A stretch of 6,286 bases of DNA from Rugosimonospora sp036494675 (GCA_036494675.1 DASXOA010000192.1:1-6286); one strand, 5' to 3'; positions 1 to 5,715 are shown, numbered from the stretch's first letter. Translations and numbers: made by a program. Notes: a model not told the origin generated them from the sequence alone.

Positions 1-16
1 GGACGGCCACCCGTCC
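1..16. terminator. Possible hairpin terminator after modC
   Basis: Perfect 6-bp inverted repeat GGACGG / CCGTCC around a 4-nt loop, about 27 nt beyond the modC stop codon. There is no T-run on the modC strand. Intrinsic terminators in actinomycetes often lack one, so the hairpin could end the mod transcript. It lies on the window edge, so the stem may extend further and its full strength cannot be judged. Confidence 0.35.
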
Positions 17-42
17 ACCGGTGCCCGCTGTGCCGGTGCCTG

Positions 43-1074
43 CTATGCCGGGTACGCATGGGCCTCGGTCGCCTTGACCGCCGCCCAGACCGGCTGGCCC
101 GCCAGCAGTCCCAGCTCGGCGACTGCCGCCGGAGTCACGTCCGCCAGTACCGGCGGTGACCCCGCCAGCTCGACCCGGACCCGGTCGCCCTGCCGCTCCA
201 CCCCCACCACGGTCACCCGCCAGACATTGCGCGGGCTGCCCTCGGGACGGCTGGCGTAGAGCGCGACCGCCGACGGCGGGAACGCCACGAACACCTCACC
301 GGCTACCGGGGCGTCGACCACCAGTTGGCCGCCGGCGATCAACTCCACGACGCCGTCGCCGGCGTGACCGCGGTACAGGTTCAGACCCACCAGCCGGGCC
401 ACGTACTCGGTACGGGGCCGGCGGGTTATCTCGACCGGGGTAGCGTCCTGGACCACCGCACCCCGCTCCAGCACCACGATCCGGTCGGCCAGCACCATCG
501 CGTCGAGCGCGTCGTGGGTCACCAGCACGGTGGCCGCCTCGAAGCCGGCCAAGTGGTGACGCAGCCGGGCCCGGATCTCCAGGCGGGTACCCGCGTCCAG
601 CGCGGCCAGCGGCTCGTCGAGCAGCAGCAGCCGGGGCTGTACCGCCAGTGCCCGGGCCAGCGCCACGCGTTGCGCCTGGCCGCCCGACAGCGCCCGGGGC
701 CTGACCTCGGCGTACTCGCTCAGCCCGACGCGCTCCAGCCACCCCATCGCCTCCCGGCGGGCGGCGGCCCGGCCGGTTCCCCGGCACCGTGGCCCGAAGG
801 CCACGTTCTCCACCACCGACAGGTGCGGAAACAGCAGGTAGTCCTGGAAGACCACGCCGACCCGCCGCCGCTCGGGCGGCACCCGGTCGAGCACCTCGCC
901 GTCGAGCACGACCGACCCCCGGTTGGGCGTCAGGCCGGCCAGGGCGCGCAGCGCGGTGGTCTTGCCGGCGCCGTTAGGCCCGAGCAACGCCACCACCTCG
1001 CCGTCGGCGACCTCCAGGGTGGCGTCCAGCCGGAATCTGGGCCGGTCCACCACGACCCGAGCCCGCAGACTCAC
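43..1074 (-). CDS. modC: Molybdate ABC transporter ATP-binding protein ModC
   Basis: Cytoplasmic ATPase that powers molybdate import through ModB. The 343-aa protein has Walker A (GPNGAGKTT, residues 32-40), Q-loop Q77, the signature LSGGQ (129-133), Walker B ending in LLLLDEP (149-155), the D-loop ALD (158-160) and switch histidine H187 in VTHD. The C-terminal part, roughly residues 275-340 (from NVWRVTVVGVERQGDRVRVE), looks like the TOBE/Mop-type oxyanion-binding domain typical of ModC. The substrate is inferred from the adjacent modA and modB; other TOBE-containing importer ATPases (sulfate, iron, Pot) look alike in the ATPase domain. The GTG start lies 13 nt after the modB stop, with GGTGGG just upstream as a weak ribosome site. 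A 14-bp direct repeat covers this junction and may have displaced the original start. It is the last gene of the operon in this window. Confidence 0.93.
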   Translation of the reverse strand: MSLRARVVVDRPRFRLDATLEVADGEVVALLGPNGAGKTTALRALAGLTPNRGSVVLDGEVLDRVPPERRRVGVVFQDYLLFPHLSVVENVAFGPRCRGTGRAAARREAMGWLERVGLSEYAEVRPRALSGGQAQRVALARALAVQPRLLLLDEPLAALDAGTRLEIRARLRHHLAGFEAATVLVTHDALDAMVLADRIVVLERGAVVQDATPVEITRRPRTEYVARLVGLNLYRGHAGDGVVELIAGGQLVVDAPVAGEVFVAFPPSAVALYASRPEGSPRNVWRVTVVGVERQGDRVRVELAGSPPVLADVTPAAVAELGLLAGQPVWAAVKATEAHAYPA

Positions 1075-1100
1075 GTACCCACCACGCTCACGTACCCACC
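1070..1100. repeat. 14-bp direct repeat at the modB-modC junction
   Basis: CTCACGTACCCACC occurs at 1070-1083 and again at 1087-1100, a period of 17 bp. On the minus strand the upstream copy holds the modB stop codon (TGA at 1090-1088) with a GTG overlapping it, and the downstream copy holds the modC GTG start at 1074. Because 17 is not a multiple of three, the two GTG codons are in different frames. The pattern looks like a small tandem duplication of a former GTGA stop/start overlap. Confidence 0.85.
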
Positions 1101-1867
1101 CTCGCCGCTCCGACCCAGCGGCCGCGCAGGGTGACCAGGACGACCACCGAGACCGCGAGGAGCACCAGGCTCAGCACGATCGCCGAGTCCGGATCCGACT
1201 CCAACGCCAGGTAGACCGCCAGCGGCATGGTCTGGGTACGGCCGGGGAAGTTGCCGGCGAACGTGATGGTCGCCCCGAACTCCCCCAGCGCACGGGCCCA
1301 GCACAGCACCGCCCCGGCGGCCACGCCCGGACCGATCATCGGCAGCGTGATGCGCCGGAACACGGTCCACCGGCCCGCGCCCAGGGTGACCGCCGCCTCC
1401 TCGTACCGCAGGTCCGCCGCCAGCAGCGCACCCTCCACCGCCACCACGAGGAACGGCATGGCCACGAACGCCTCGGCGACCACGACTCCCGCGGTGGTGA
1501 ACGGCAACGACAGGCCCCACCACGAACCGACCAGCCCACGCCGCCCGAAGACCAGCAGCAGGGCCACCCCGCCGACCACCGGGGGCAGCACGAGCGGGAT
1601 CGTCACCAGGGCGCGGACCAGCCGGCGCCCGGGGAACGGGACGCGGGCCAGCAGCCAGGCCAGCGGTACCCCGAACACCAGCGCCACGACGGTGGCGAGA
1701 GTCGCGGTGACCAGTGACAGCCGCAGCGCGGTCAGCGCACCCTGCCCCGCGAGCAGCCGGGGGACGCTGGCCCAGGGGGTCCGGACCAGCAGCCCGACGA
1801 GCGGAAGCACGAGGAAGAGCAGCCCCAGCACGGCCGGCAGCAGCAGGACCGGCGGGATTCGCCTCAT
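1088..1867 (-). CDS. modB: Molybdate ABC transporter permease ModB
   Basis: Membrane channel of the molybdate importer. The 259-aa protein is hydrophobic throughout, with several transmembrane segments: residues 4-28, then helices around the text VATLATVVALVFG, LVTIPLVLPPVVGG and VVVAEAFVAMPFLVV, and a last one in IVLSLVLLAVSVVVLV. It carries the EAA coupling loop (EEAAVTLGAGRW...RITLPMIGPG, about residues 156-181) that contacts the ATPase. The sequence after the loop (ARALGEFGAT, then GRTQTMPLAVYLALE) is the typical ModB/CysT signature. The ATG at 1867 overlaps the modA stop as ATGA, so translation is probably coupled; longer upstream reading in this frame merely overlaps modA. The length is close to that expected for ModB (roughly 220-270 aa). 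Confidence 0.93.
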   Translation of the reverse strand: MRRIPPVLLLPAVLGLLFLVLPLVGLLVRTPWASVPRLLAGQGALTALRLSLVTATLATVVALVFGVPLAWLLARVPFPGRRLVRALVTIPLVLPPVVGGVALLLVFGRRGLVGSWWGLSLPFTTAGVVVAEAFVAMPFLVVAVEGALLAADLRYEEAAVTLGAGRWTVFRRITLPMIGPGVAAGAVLCWARALGEFGATITFAGNFPGRTQTMPLAVYLALESDPDSAIVLSLVLLAVSVVVLVTLRGRWVGAARVGT

Positions 1868-2652
1868 GGCGCCTGGAAACCGGCCTGAACCATGACGTCG
1901 CGTGCGGGCGCGGACAGGATGAAGGCGACGAACGCCGCCGCCCCGTCCGGGTTCGGCGCCTTGCCCAGCGCCACGATCGGGTAGTCGTTGATGGCCTTGG
2001 CCGACTCCGGGAACTCCACGCCATCGACCTTGCCGCTGGCAGACTTGGCGTCGGTGCGGTACACGAGCGCGGCGTCGACCTCGCCGAGCTCCACTTTGGA
2101 CAGTGCCGATTTGACGTCCTGCTCCAAAGTGACCGGCCGGAGGTTCACGCCGGCGGCCTTGAGCGCGGTCTTCGCCGCCGCGCCACAGGGCACGGCGTCC
2201 GCGCACAGCGCCACCTTCATGCCTGGCTTGAGGAGGTCCGCGAGCCCGGCGACCTGCTTCGGGTTACCCGGCGCCACGGCGATGATGAGTTGGTTGCGCA
2301 CGAACACGGTGGGCGCGTCGCCGGCCATCCCGGCATCGGTGACCGTCTTCATGGTCGCCGGTGACGCCGCGGCGAACACGTCCGCGGGCGCGCCGTTGAC
2401 GATCTGCTGAGCCAGGGTCGAACTGCCGCCGTAGGAGAAGCTCACCTTCACGCCGTGGTGCGCCGCCTCGAACTGCTTACCGAGTTGGTCGAACACCTCG
2501 GTCAGGGAGGACGCGGCCAGGACGGTCACGGTACCGGTGAGCGCGTTCGCGGAGCCGGACGCGGCGGGCGCCGAGCCGGATCTGTCCGAGCCGCTACAGC
2601 CGGCCAATCCGAGCACGGCAACTACGGCGAGAATGCGCAGCTTGCTCCACAT
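1864..2652 (-). CDS. modA: Molybdate-binding lipoprotein ModA
   Basis: Extracytoplasmic binding protein that captures molybdate (and probably tungstate) and delivers it to ModB. The 262-aa precursor has a signal peptide with hydrophobic core ILAVVAVLGLAGC; the lipobox L16-A17-G18-C19 predicts lipid anchoring at C19. A Ser/Ala/Gly-rich linker (20-37) leads to the mature domain. ModA-type binding features follow: VLAASSLTEVF (44-54), SYGGSSTLAQQI (73-84), GAPADVFAAAS (87-97) and a late tyrosine in ALVYRTDA (Y197). C150 and C156 could form a disulfide outside the cell. The ATG at 2652 has an ideal AGGAG 6 nt upstream, formed partly by the regulator's TAG stop, so the two genes are tightly linked (9 nt apart). 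The end overlaps modB by ATGA. Confidence 0.95.
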   Translation of the reverse strand: MWSKLRILAVVAVLGLAGCSGSDRSGSAPAASGSANALTGTVTVLAASSLTEVFDQLGKQFEAAHHGVKVSFSYGGSSTLAQQIVNGAPADVFAAASPATMKTVTDAGMAGDAPTVFVRNQLIIAVAPGNPKQVAGLADLLKPGMKVALCADAVPCGAAAKTALKAAGVNLRPVTLEQDVKSALSKVELGEVDAALVYRTDAKSASGKVDGVEFPESAKAINDYPIVALGKAPNPDGAAAFVAFILSAPARDVMVQAGFQAP

Positions 2653-2658
2653 TGGATG

Positions 2659-2663
2659 CTCCT
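2659..2663 (-). promoter_or_regulatory. Ribosome binding site of modA
   Basis: AGGAG on the minus strand, six bases before the modA ATG. Its first two bases are the last two of the regulator's TAG stop codon (2664-2662), so termination on the regulator and initiation on modA happen within one ribosome footprint. It is the strongest Shine-Dalgarno sequence in the window and fixes the modA start. Confidence 0.8.
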
Positions 2664-3078
2664 ATCCGCGTGTAGGCGTCGACCCCCGCGGCAATTCGAC
2701 GATGACATTGGTGGACTTGATGACGGCCTCGGCGACCGAGCCCACTTCCAGGCCCAGTTCGTCGACCGCCTCGCGACTCATCAGGGAGACCAGGCGGTGG
2801 GGACCGGCCTGGATCTCCACCTGGGCCATGACGGTGTCCTTGGTGACCGAGGTGACCAGACCCCGGAACCGGTTGCGGGCGGACGACGCGGCGCGGCTCT
2901 CGACCGCCGTATCCTCGCCCGCGCGGCGGACGTAGTCGGCCAGGTCCACGCCGTCCACCAGCCGGTGGCCGTGCTCGTCCCGGTGGGCGTTCAGCCGGCC
3001 GGAGTCCGCCCAGCGCCGGACCGTGTCCGCGCTGACCCCCAGCAGTTCGGCCGCTTCATTGATGCGAAAGTGCGCCAC
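2662..3078 (-). CDS. HTH-Mop (TOBE) one-component molybdate regulator
   Basis: Probable cytoplasmic transcription regulator of the mod operon. The 138-aa protein has an N-terminal MerR/excisionase-type helix-turn-helix (residues 3-52; FRINEAAELLGVSADTVRRW, then GHRLVDGVDLADYV), a charged linker (53-67) and a single Mop/TOBE molybdate-binding domain (about 68-130; ARNRFRGLVTSVTKDTVMAQ, MSREAVDELGLEVGS, VIKSTNVIVE). Proteins of this domain make-up are usually annotated only as TOBE-domain or molybdopterin-binding proteins. It is functionally analogous to ModE, but uses a different DNA-binding domain and one Mop unit, so it would have to oligomerise to form binding sites. That it senses molybdate and controls modABC is inferred from the domains and from being the first operon gene. 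The GTG start at 3078 has no Shine-Dalgarno but has a -10-like TATGTT 6 nt upstream, fitting a leaderless mRNA. Confidence 0.85.
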   Translation of the reverse strand: MAHFRINEAAELLGVSADTVRRWADSGRLNAHRDEHGHRLVDGVDLADYVRRAGEDTAVESRAASSARNRFRGLVTSVTKDTVMAQVEIQAGPHRLVSLMSREAVDELGLEVGSVAEAVIKSTNVIVELPRGSTPTRG

Positions 3079-3084
3079 GAGGGC

Positions 3085-3114
3085 AACATAGCTATATGTA
3101 TATGCGCGTGTACA
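3085..3114 (-). promoter_or_regulatory. Candidate leaderless promoter of the regulator-modABC operon
   Basis: On the minus strand TATGTT (3090-3085) is followed by exactly 6 nt and then the GTG start, so transcription would begin at or next to the start codon. TGTACA (3114-3109) lies 18 bp upstream of the -10 and matches the -35 consensus TTGACA at four of six positions. The region is strikingly AT-rich for this genome. This is a pattern call without transcript data. Confidence 0.5.
3086..3104. promoter_or_regulatory. Candidate operator: inverted and direct repeats over the -10 region
   Basis: ACATA-GCTA-TATGT (3086-3099) is a perfect 5-bp inverted repeat with a 4-bp spacer, overlapping the proposed -10 of the regulator promoter. 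A direct repeat TATATG-TATATG (3093-3104) overlaps its right half. TATA-rich dyads are also typical of ModE boxes in proteobacteria, although this site does not match that consensus exactly. A repressor bound here would block the mod operon and could affect the divergent tam gene. The binding protein is inferred to be the HTH-Mop regulator. Confidence 0.4.
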
Positions 3115-3133
3115 GCGGCGATCCGGCTCGCAC

Positions 3134-3170
3134 TTGCCAGCCGTCGGACCCGGCCTGAAATGATGGACGC
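3134..3170 (+). promoter_or_regulatory. Weak candidate promoter of tam
   Basis: No Shine-Dalgarno is visible before the tam ATG (3171). AATGAT (3159-3164) ends 6 nt before the ATG, the spacing of a leaderless -10, but it matches the consensus poorly. TTGCCA (3134-3139) could serve as -35 with a long 19-bp gap; alternatively it sits 16 bp before TGAAAT (3156-3161). This is weak evidence, given mainly to explain the missing ribosome site. Confidence 0.25.
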
Positions 3171-3968
3171 ATGATTTCGCCGACCTGGGATCCCGCGTTG
3201 TACCTCAGCTTCGCGGACGAACGCGCCCGCCCCTTCGCCGACCTAGTCAGCCGCATCGCGATGCCGGCGCCGGCCCGGGTGGTGGACCTGGGTTGCGGGC
3301 CCGGCAACGTCACCGCCACGCTGCTCGACCGGTGGCCGCAGGCGCGGGTGCTGGGCATCGACTCGTCGCCGGAGATGATCGGGGAGGCCGCCGCTCTGGC
3401 CCGGCCGGGCCTCGACTTCGCCCGGGGTGACATCGAGACCTGGCGGCCCGAGGCCCCGGTCGACGTGATCGTCTCGAACGCCGCCCTGCAGTGGGTGCCG
3501 TCGCACGTCGACCTGCTGGCCGGCTGGGTCGAGGCGCTGGCGCCGGGTGGCGCGCTGGCATTCCAGGTACCGGCGAACGCCGGAGGCGGCGCGGCGCACG
3601 TCTTCCGTACCGTCGCCAGGGGGCCCCGTTTCGCCGACCGGCTGACCGCGATCGCCGACTCCGGCCGGCCCTCGGCGTCCGGTGGGATCGTCCGTCCCGC
3701 CGGGGAGTACGTCGACGTTCTGGCCGGGCTGGGCTGCCGGGTCGATGCCTGGGACACCACGTACCAGCACGTGCTGCCGGGGGACGATCCGGTACTGGGG
3801 TGGTATGAGGGCACCGGACTGCGCCCGTACCTTCAGGCGCTGGACGCGGACCGGCGGGAGGAGTTCCGTGCCGAGGTGGCGGCCGGGCTACGTACCGCCT
3901 TCCCCCGCCGGCCGTACGGGACGGTCCTGCCGTTCACCCGGACGTTCGTGATCGCATACCGGGGTTAG
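3171..3968 (+). CDS. tam: Trans-aconitate 2-methyltransferase-like SAM methyltransferase
   Basis: Soluble class I SAM-dependent methyltransferase. By family, Tam methylates trans-aconitate, a spontaneous by-product of cis-aconitate that inhibits aconitase, giving its monomethyl ester. The 265-aa protein has the Tam-like N-terminus (TWDPALYLSFADERARPFAD), motif I VVDLGCGPGN (37-46), the acidic residue D64 in GIDSSPEM for SAM ribose binding, GDIETW (86-91), and VSNAALQWVPSH (101-112), which is characteristic of Tam. The end matches too (GTVLPFTRTFVIA). Length is near the roughly 250-260 aa usual for the family. It stands alone, divergent from the molybdate regulator, and a hairpin follows directly at the stop. 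The exact substrate is inferred from family resemblance; related methyltransferases can act on other small acids. Confidence 0.87.
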   Translation: MISPTWDPALYLSFADERARPFADLVSRIAMPAPARVVDLGCGPGNVTATLLDRWPQARVLGIDSSPEMIGEAAALARPGLDFARGDIETWRPEAPVDVIVSNAALQWVPSHVDLLAGWVEALAPGGALAFQVPANAGGGAAHVFRTVARGPRFADRLTAIADSGRPSASGGIVRPAGEYVDVLAGLGCRVDAWDTTYQHVLPGDDPVLGWYEGTGLRPYLQALDADRREEFRAEVAAGLRTAFPRRPYGTVLPFTRTFVIAYRG

Positions 3969-3999
3969 GCGCCTGCGCGTGGGGCGTCGCGCCGGCGCC
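3968..3999 (+). terminator. Hairpin terminator at the tam stop codon
   Basis: GGCGCCTGCGCG (3968-3979) pairs with CGCGCCGGCGCC (3988-3999) over 12 positions with one mismatch, around an 8-nt loop. It begins at the last base of the tam TAG stop. No T-run follows, as often in actinomycetes. It separates tam from the next gene and argues against translation of that gene starting at the GTG at 3979, which lies inside the stem. Confidence 0.6.
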
Positions 4000-4023
4000 A
4001 CGGCCGTGTCATCGTTGGTGCCC

Positions 4024-4509
4024 ATGACGACCCCCCACGTTCACGACCCGAAATGCGGCTGGCACCACCATCCCGCCGTACGCACCAAGCGTCAGCTGAG
4101 CCTCGGCGAGCGCGCGGCGGACCGGATGCGCAACAGCATGGGCTCCTGGGTCTTCGTCTTCGCCGCCCTGGCGTTCCTCGCCGTGTGGATGATCTTCAAC
4201 CGCAACACCGGCTTCGACAAGTACCCGTTCATCCTGCTCAACCTCGTGCTGAGCTGCCTGGCGGCGCTCCAGGGAGCGATCCTGCTGATCGCGGCGAAGC
4301 GCAGCGACCAGATCGCGTCGGAGCTGGCCCAGCACGACTACGAAACGGACAGGAAGGCCGAAGAGCTCATTGAGCACTTAGGCGGCAATTTCGCGAAGAT
4401 GGCCGCGCAACACGAGGAATTGCGCCGCCAGGTGGCGGAACTGACCGCCGCGCTGCACGCCACGGCGCATCTCGGCGGAACCCCGGCACCCCGCCCGCCG
4501 ACCCCGTAG
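4024..4509 (+). CDS. DUF1003 family membrane protein
   Basis: Small membrane protein of a family without established function. The 161-aa protein has a polar N-terminus with clustered metal-type ligands (H5, H7, C11, H14, H15, H16), then the DUF1003 core: GSWVFVFAALAFLAVWMIFN (40-59, first membrane helix), PFILLNLVLSCLAALQGAIL (68-87, in the second helix), and the cytoplasmic-type stretch KRSDQIASELAQHDYETDRK with KAEELIEHL. The tail (about 111-150) is charged and may form a coiled coil before a Pro-rich end. The ATG at 4024 was chosen because the family core begins soon after it and the in-frame GTG at 3979 lies in the tam terminator hairpin. No Shine-Dalgarno is seen; CATCGT 8 nt upstream could be a poor leaderless -10. 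Codon 119 is TTA, rare in such genomes, and neighbouring codons (ATT, AAT, CAA, TTG) are also less GC-rich than usual here. Confidence 0.85.
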   Translation: MTTPHVHDPKCGWHHHPAVRTKRQLSLGERAADRMRNSMGSWVFVFAALAFLAVWMIFNRNTGFDKYPFILLNLVLSCLAALQGAILLIAAKRSDQIASELAQHDYETDRKAEELIEHLGGNFAKMAAQHEELRRQVAELTAALHATAHLGGTPAPRPPTP

Positions 4510-4529
4510 CGGGCGGATCGCCGTCCCGA

Positions 4530-4608
4530 CCCCGGACACGACAGACTCCCGATCCGACACCCCGGACACGACAGACCCCGGACACGACAGACCCCCGACA
4601 CGACAGAG
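4530..4608. repeat. 16-bp tandem repeat between convergent genes
   Basis: The unit CCCCGGACACGACAGA recurs. Near-exact copies start at 4530, 4560 and 4576, a slightly diverged one starts at 4592 (CCCCCGACACGACAGA), and a degenerate, shortened copy (CTCCCGATCCGACA) fills 4546-4559. Spacing between the last three is exactly 16 bp, not a multiple of three, so a coding role is unlikely. The array runs straight into the terminator palindrome at 4607. Confidence 0.85.
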
Positions 4609-4634
4609 CCGGCGACCCCTGGGGGACGCCGGCT
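4607..4634. terminator. Near-palindromic hairpin, shared terminator of sigma gene and DUF1003 gene
   Basis: AGCCGGCG (4607-4614) pairs with CGCCGGCT (4627-4634). Inside, after one A-A mismatch, CCCC (4616-4619) faces GGGG (4622-4625). It lies 17 nt past the sigma-factor stop on the minus strand and about 100 nt past the DUF1003 stop on the plus strand. With symmetric arms and no T-run it could act in both directions; proximity makes the sigma gene the likelier user. Confidence 0.7.
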
Positions 4635-4651
4635 CGAAGTACGCGTCGAAA

Positions 4652-5626
4652 CTACGCGGCCTGAAGGCCCTCGGCCCGGGCAAGCTCACGCAGCCGGCCC
4701 AACGCCTGGATCTCCAGTTGACGGATCCGCTCGCGGGACAGTGAGAACCGCGAGGCGACCTCGGTGAGCGAGTGCTCGCGGCCGTCCTCGAGCCCGTACC
4801 GGGCCCGCATGATGCCCGCCGAACGGTCGTCGAGGTGGCCCAGCAGGCCCTCGATGCGCTGGCGCTCCAGGGCGCCGAGCACGATCTCCTCCGGCGACGG
4901 CGAATCGGAATCCGCGACCAGATCGCCCAGGTTGGTGTCGCCGTCGTCGCCGACCGGCGTGTCCAGCGACACAGTGTCCTGGGACCAGCGGATCAGCTCG
5001 TGCACCCGCTCGACCGGCACGCCCAGCCCGGCCGCGATCTGCTCCGGCTCCGGGTCGCCGCCCAGCTCGCGGGTCAGCTGCCGCTGCACGTTACGCATCC
5101 GGTTGACGTCCTCGACCAGGTGCACGGGAAGCCGTACCGTCCGCTCCTGCTGGGCGATCGCCCGGCTGATCGCCTGGCGGATCCACCACGTCGCGTACGT
5201 CGAGAACTTGTACCCGCGCTCGTAGTCGAACTTCTCCACCGCACGCACCAGGCCGGTGTTGCCCTCCTGGATCAGGTCGAGCATCGGCATTCCCGAGCGC
5301 ACGTAGCGACGGGCGATCGACACGACGAGGCGCAGGTTGGCCCGGATGAACCGGTCCTTGGCGTGCTCGCCGTCGCCGACGAGCGTCATCAGTTCCGACT
5401 TGCGCACGCCCTCGGGCAGTTCGCCCTCGTCGAGCAGGTGCTCCGCGTACAACCCCGCCTCGATCGCCTTCGAAAGATCAACTTCCTGTGCGGCGTCGAG
5501 CAGCGGAGTCCTGGAAATCTCGTGCAGGTAGACACCGACCAGGTCTCGCTCTTCGGCGACCTCATCCGTGCGCATCACCGCGACGTTCTCGTTCTCCACT
5601 TTGGGGGCCCTCCCCGTCTCTCGCAT
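4652..5626 (-). CDS. Group-2 primary-like sigma-70 factor (SigB/HrdD type)
   Basis: RNA polymerase sigma subunit that directs promoter recognition. The 324-aa protein has region 1.2 (DLVGVYLHEISRTPLLDAAQ, 28-47), a short non-conserved segment (58-90), regions 2.1-2.4 (ANLRLVVSIARRY, 96-108; DLIQEGNTGLVRAVEKFDY, 117-135; GYKFSTYATWWIRQAI, 138-153), region 3.0 (RLPVHLVEDVNRM) and a region 4.2 helix-turn-helix ending in LSRERIRQLEIQALGRLREL. The long acidic region 1.1 of the principal sigma (RpoD/HrdB) is absent. The size and the AGLYAEHLL segment resemble Mycobacterium SigB, about 323 aa, so a stress or growth-phase role is likely by analogy. The ATG at 5626 is preferred because GGGGGGA lies 4-5 nt upstream; a GTG at 5653 would add nine residues without a ribosome site. 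Confidence 0.9.
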   Translation of the reverse strand: MRETGRAPKVENENVAVMRTDEVAEERDLVGVYLHEISRTPLLDAAQEVDLSKAIEAGLYAEHLLDEGELPEGVRKSELMTLVGDGEHAKDRFIRANLRLVVSIARRYVRSGMPMLDLIQEGNTGLVRAVEKFDYERGYKFSTYATWWIRQAISRAIAQQERTVRLPVHLVEDVNRMRNVQRQLTRELGGDPEPEQIAAGLGVPVERVHELIRWSQDTVSLDTPVGDDGDTNLGDLVADSDSPSPEEIVLGALERQRIEGLLGHLDDRSAGIMRARYGLEDGREHSLTEVASRFSLSRERIRQLEIQALGRLRELARAEGLQAA

Positions 5627-5695
5627 TGTTCCCCCCGGACTTGCCACAACCACAACAGACGGAGTACCCCATTGATTCCGCCCTGGGCGGCCATC

Positions 5696-5715
5696 TCGTC
5701 ACATCCTCGTGACGA
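5696..5715. promoter_or_regulatory. 20-bp palindrome upstream of the sigma gene, candidate operator
   Basis: TCGTCAC / GTGACGA is a perfect 7-bp inverted repeat with a 6-bp spacer (ATCCTC). It lies about 70 bp upstream of the chosen sigma-gene ATG and just downstream of the AT-rich patch that could contain the promoter. The geometry suits a dimeric repressor or, if transcribed, a 5' leader hairpin. The binding protein is unknown. Confidence 0.45.

Noticed and set aside
325..1134. Long plus-strand open frame antisense to modC (269 codons)
   Set aside because: Its His/Gln/Pro/Gly-rich translation shows no family features and it lies opposite a clear modC; long antisense frames are expected in GC-rich genes.
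1071..2024. Alternative minus-strand frame of 317 codons across modB
   Set aside because: It is out of frame with the conserved permease and its Arg/Gly/Ala-rich translation is typical of a shadow frame.
1088..2206. N-terminally extended modB reading to 2206
   Set aside because: The added residues lie over modA in another frame and are not membrane-like; the ATG at 1867 with ATGA overlap fits the family length.
3086..3104. Classical ModE box
   Set aside because: TATA-rich and symmetric, but the half-sites and spacing do not match the proteobacterial ModE consensus, and the regulator is not a ModE protein; kept only as a generic operator candidate.
3979..4509. Longer DUF1003 protein from GTG at 3979
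   Set aside because: The codon falls in the tam terminator stem, has no ribosome site and the extra residues do not look like the family.
4530..4608. CRISPR array
   Set aside because: Units are 16 bp with essentially no spacers, so it is a plain tandem repeat.
4338..4689. Minus-strand frames through the 16-bp repeats with Ser/Gly/Cys-rich translations
   Set aside because: The translation follows the tandem repeat, whose 16-bp period breaks the frame each time, and overlaps the DUF1003 gene end.
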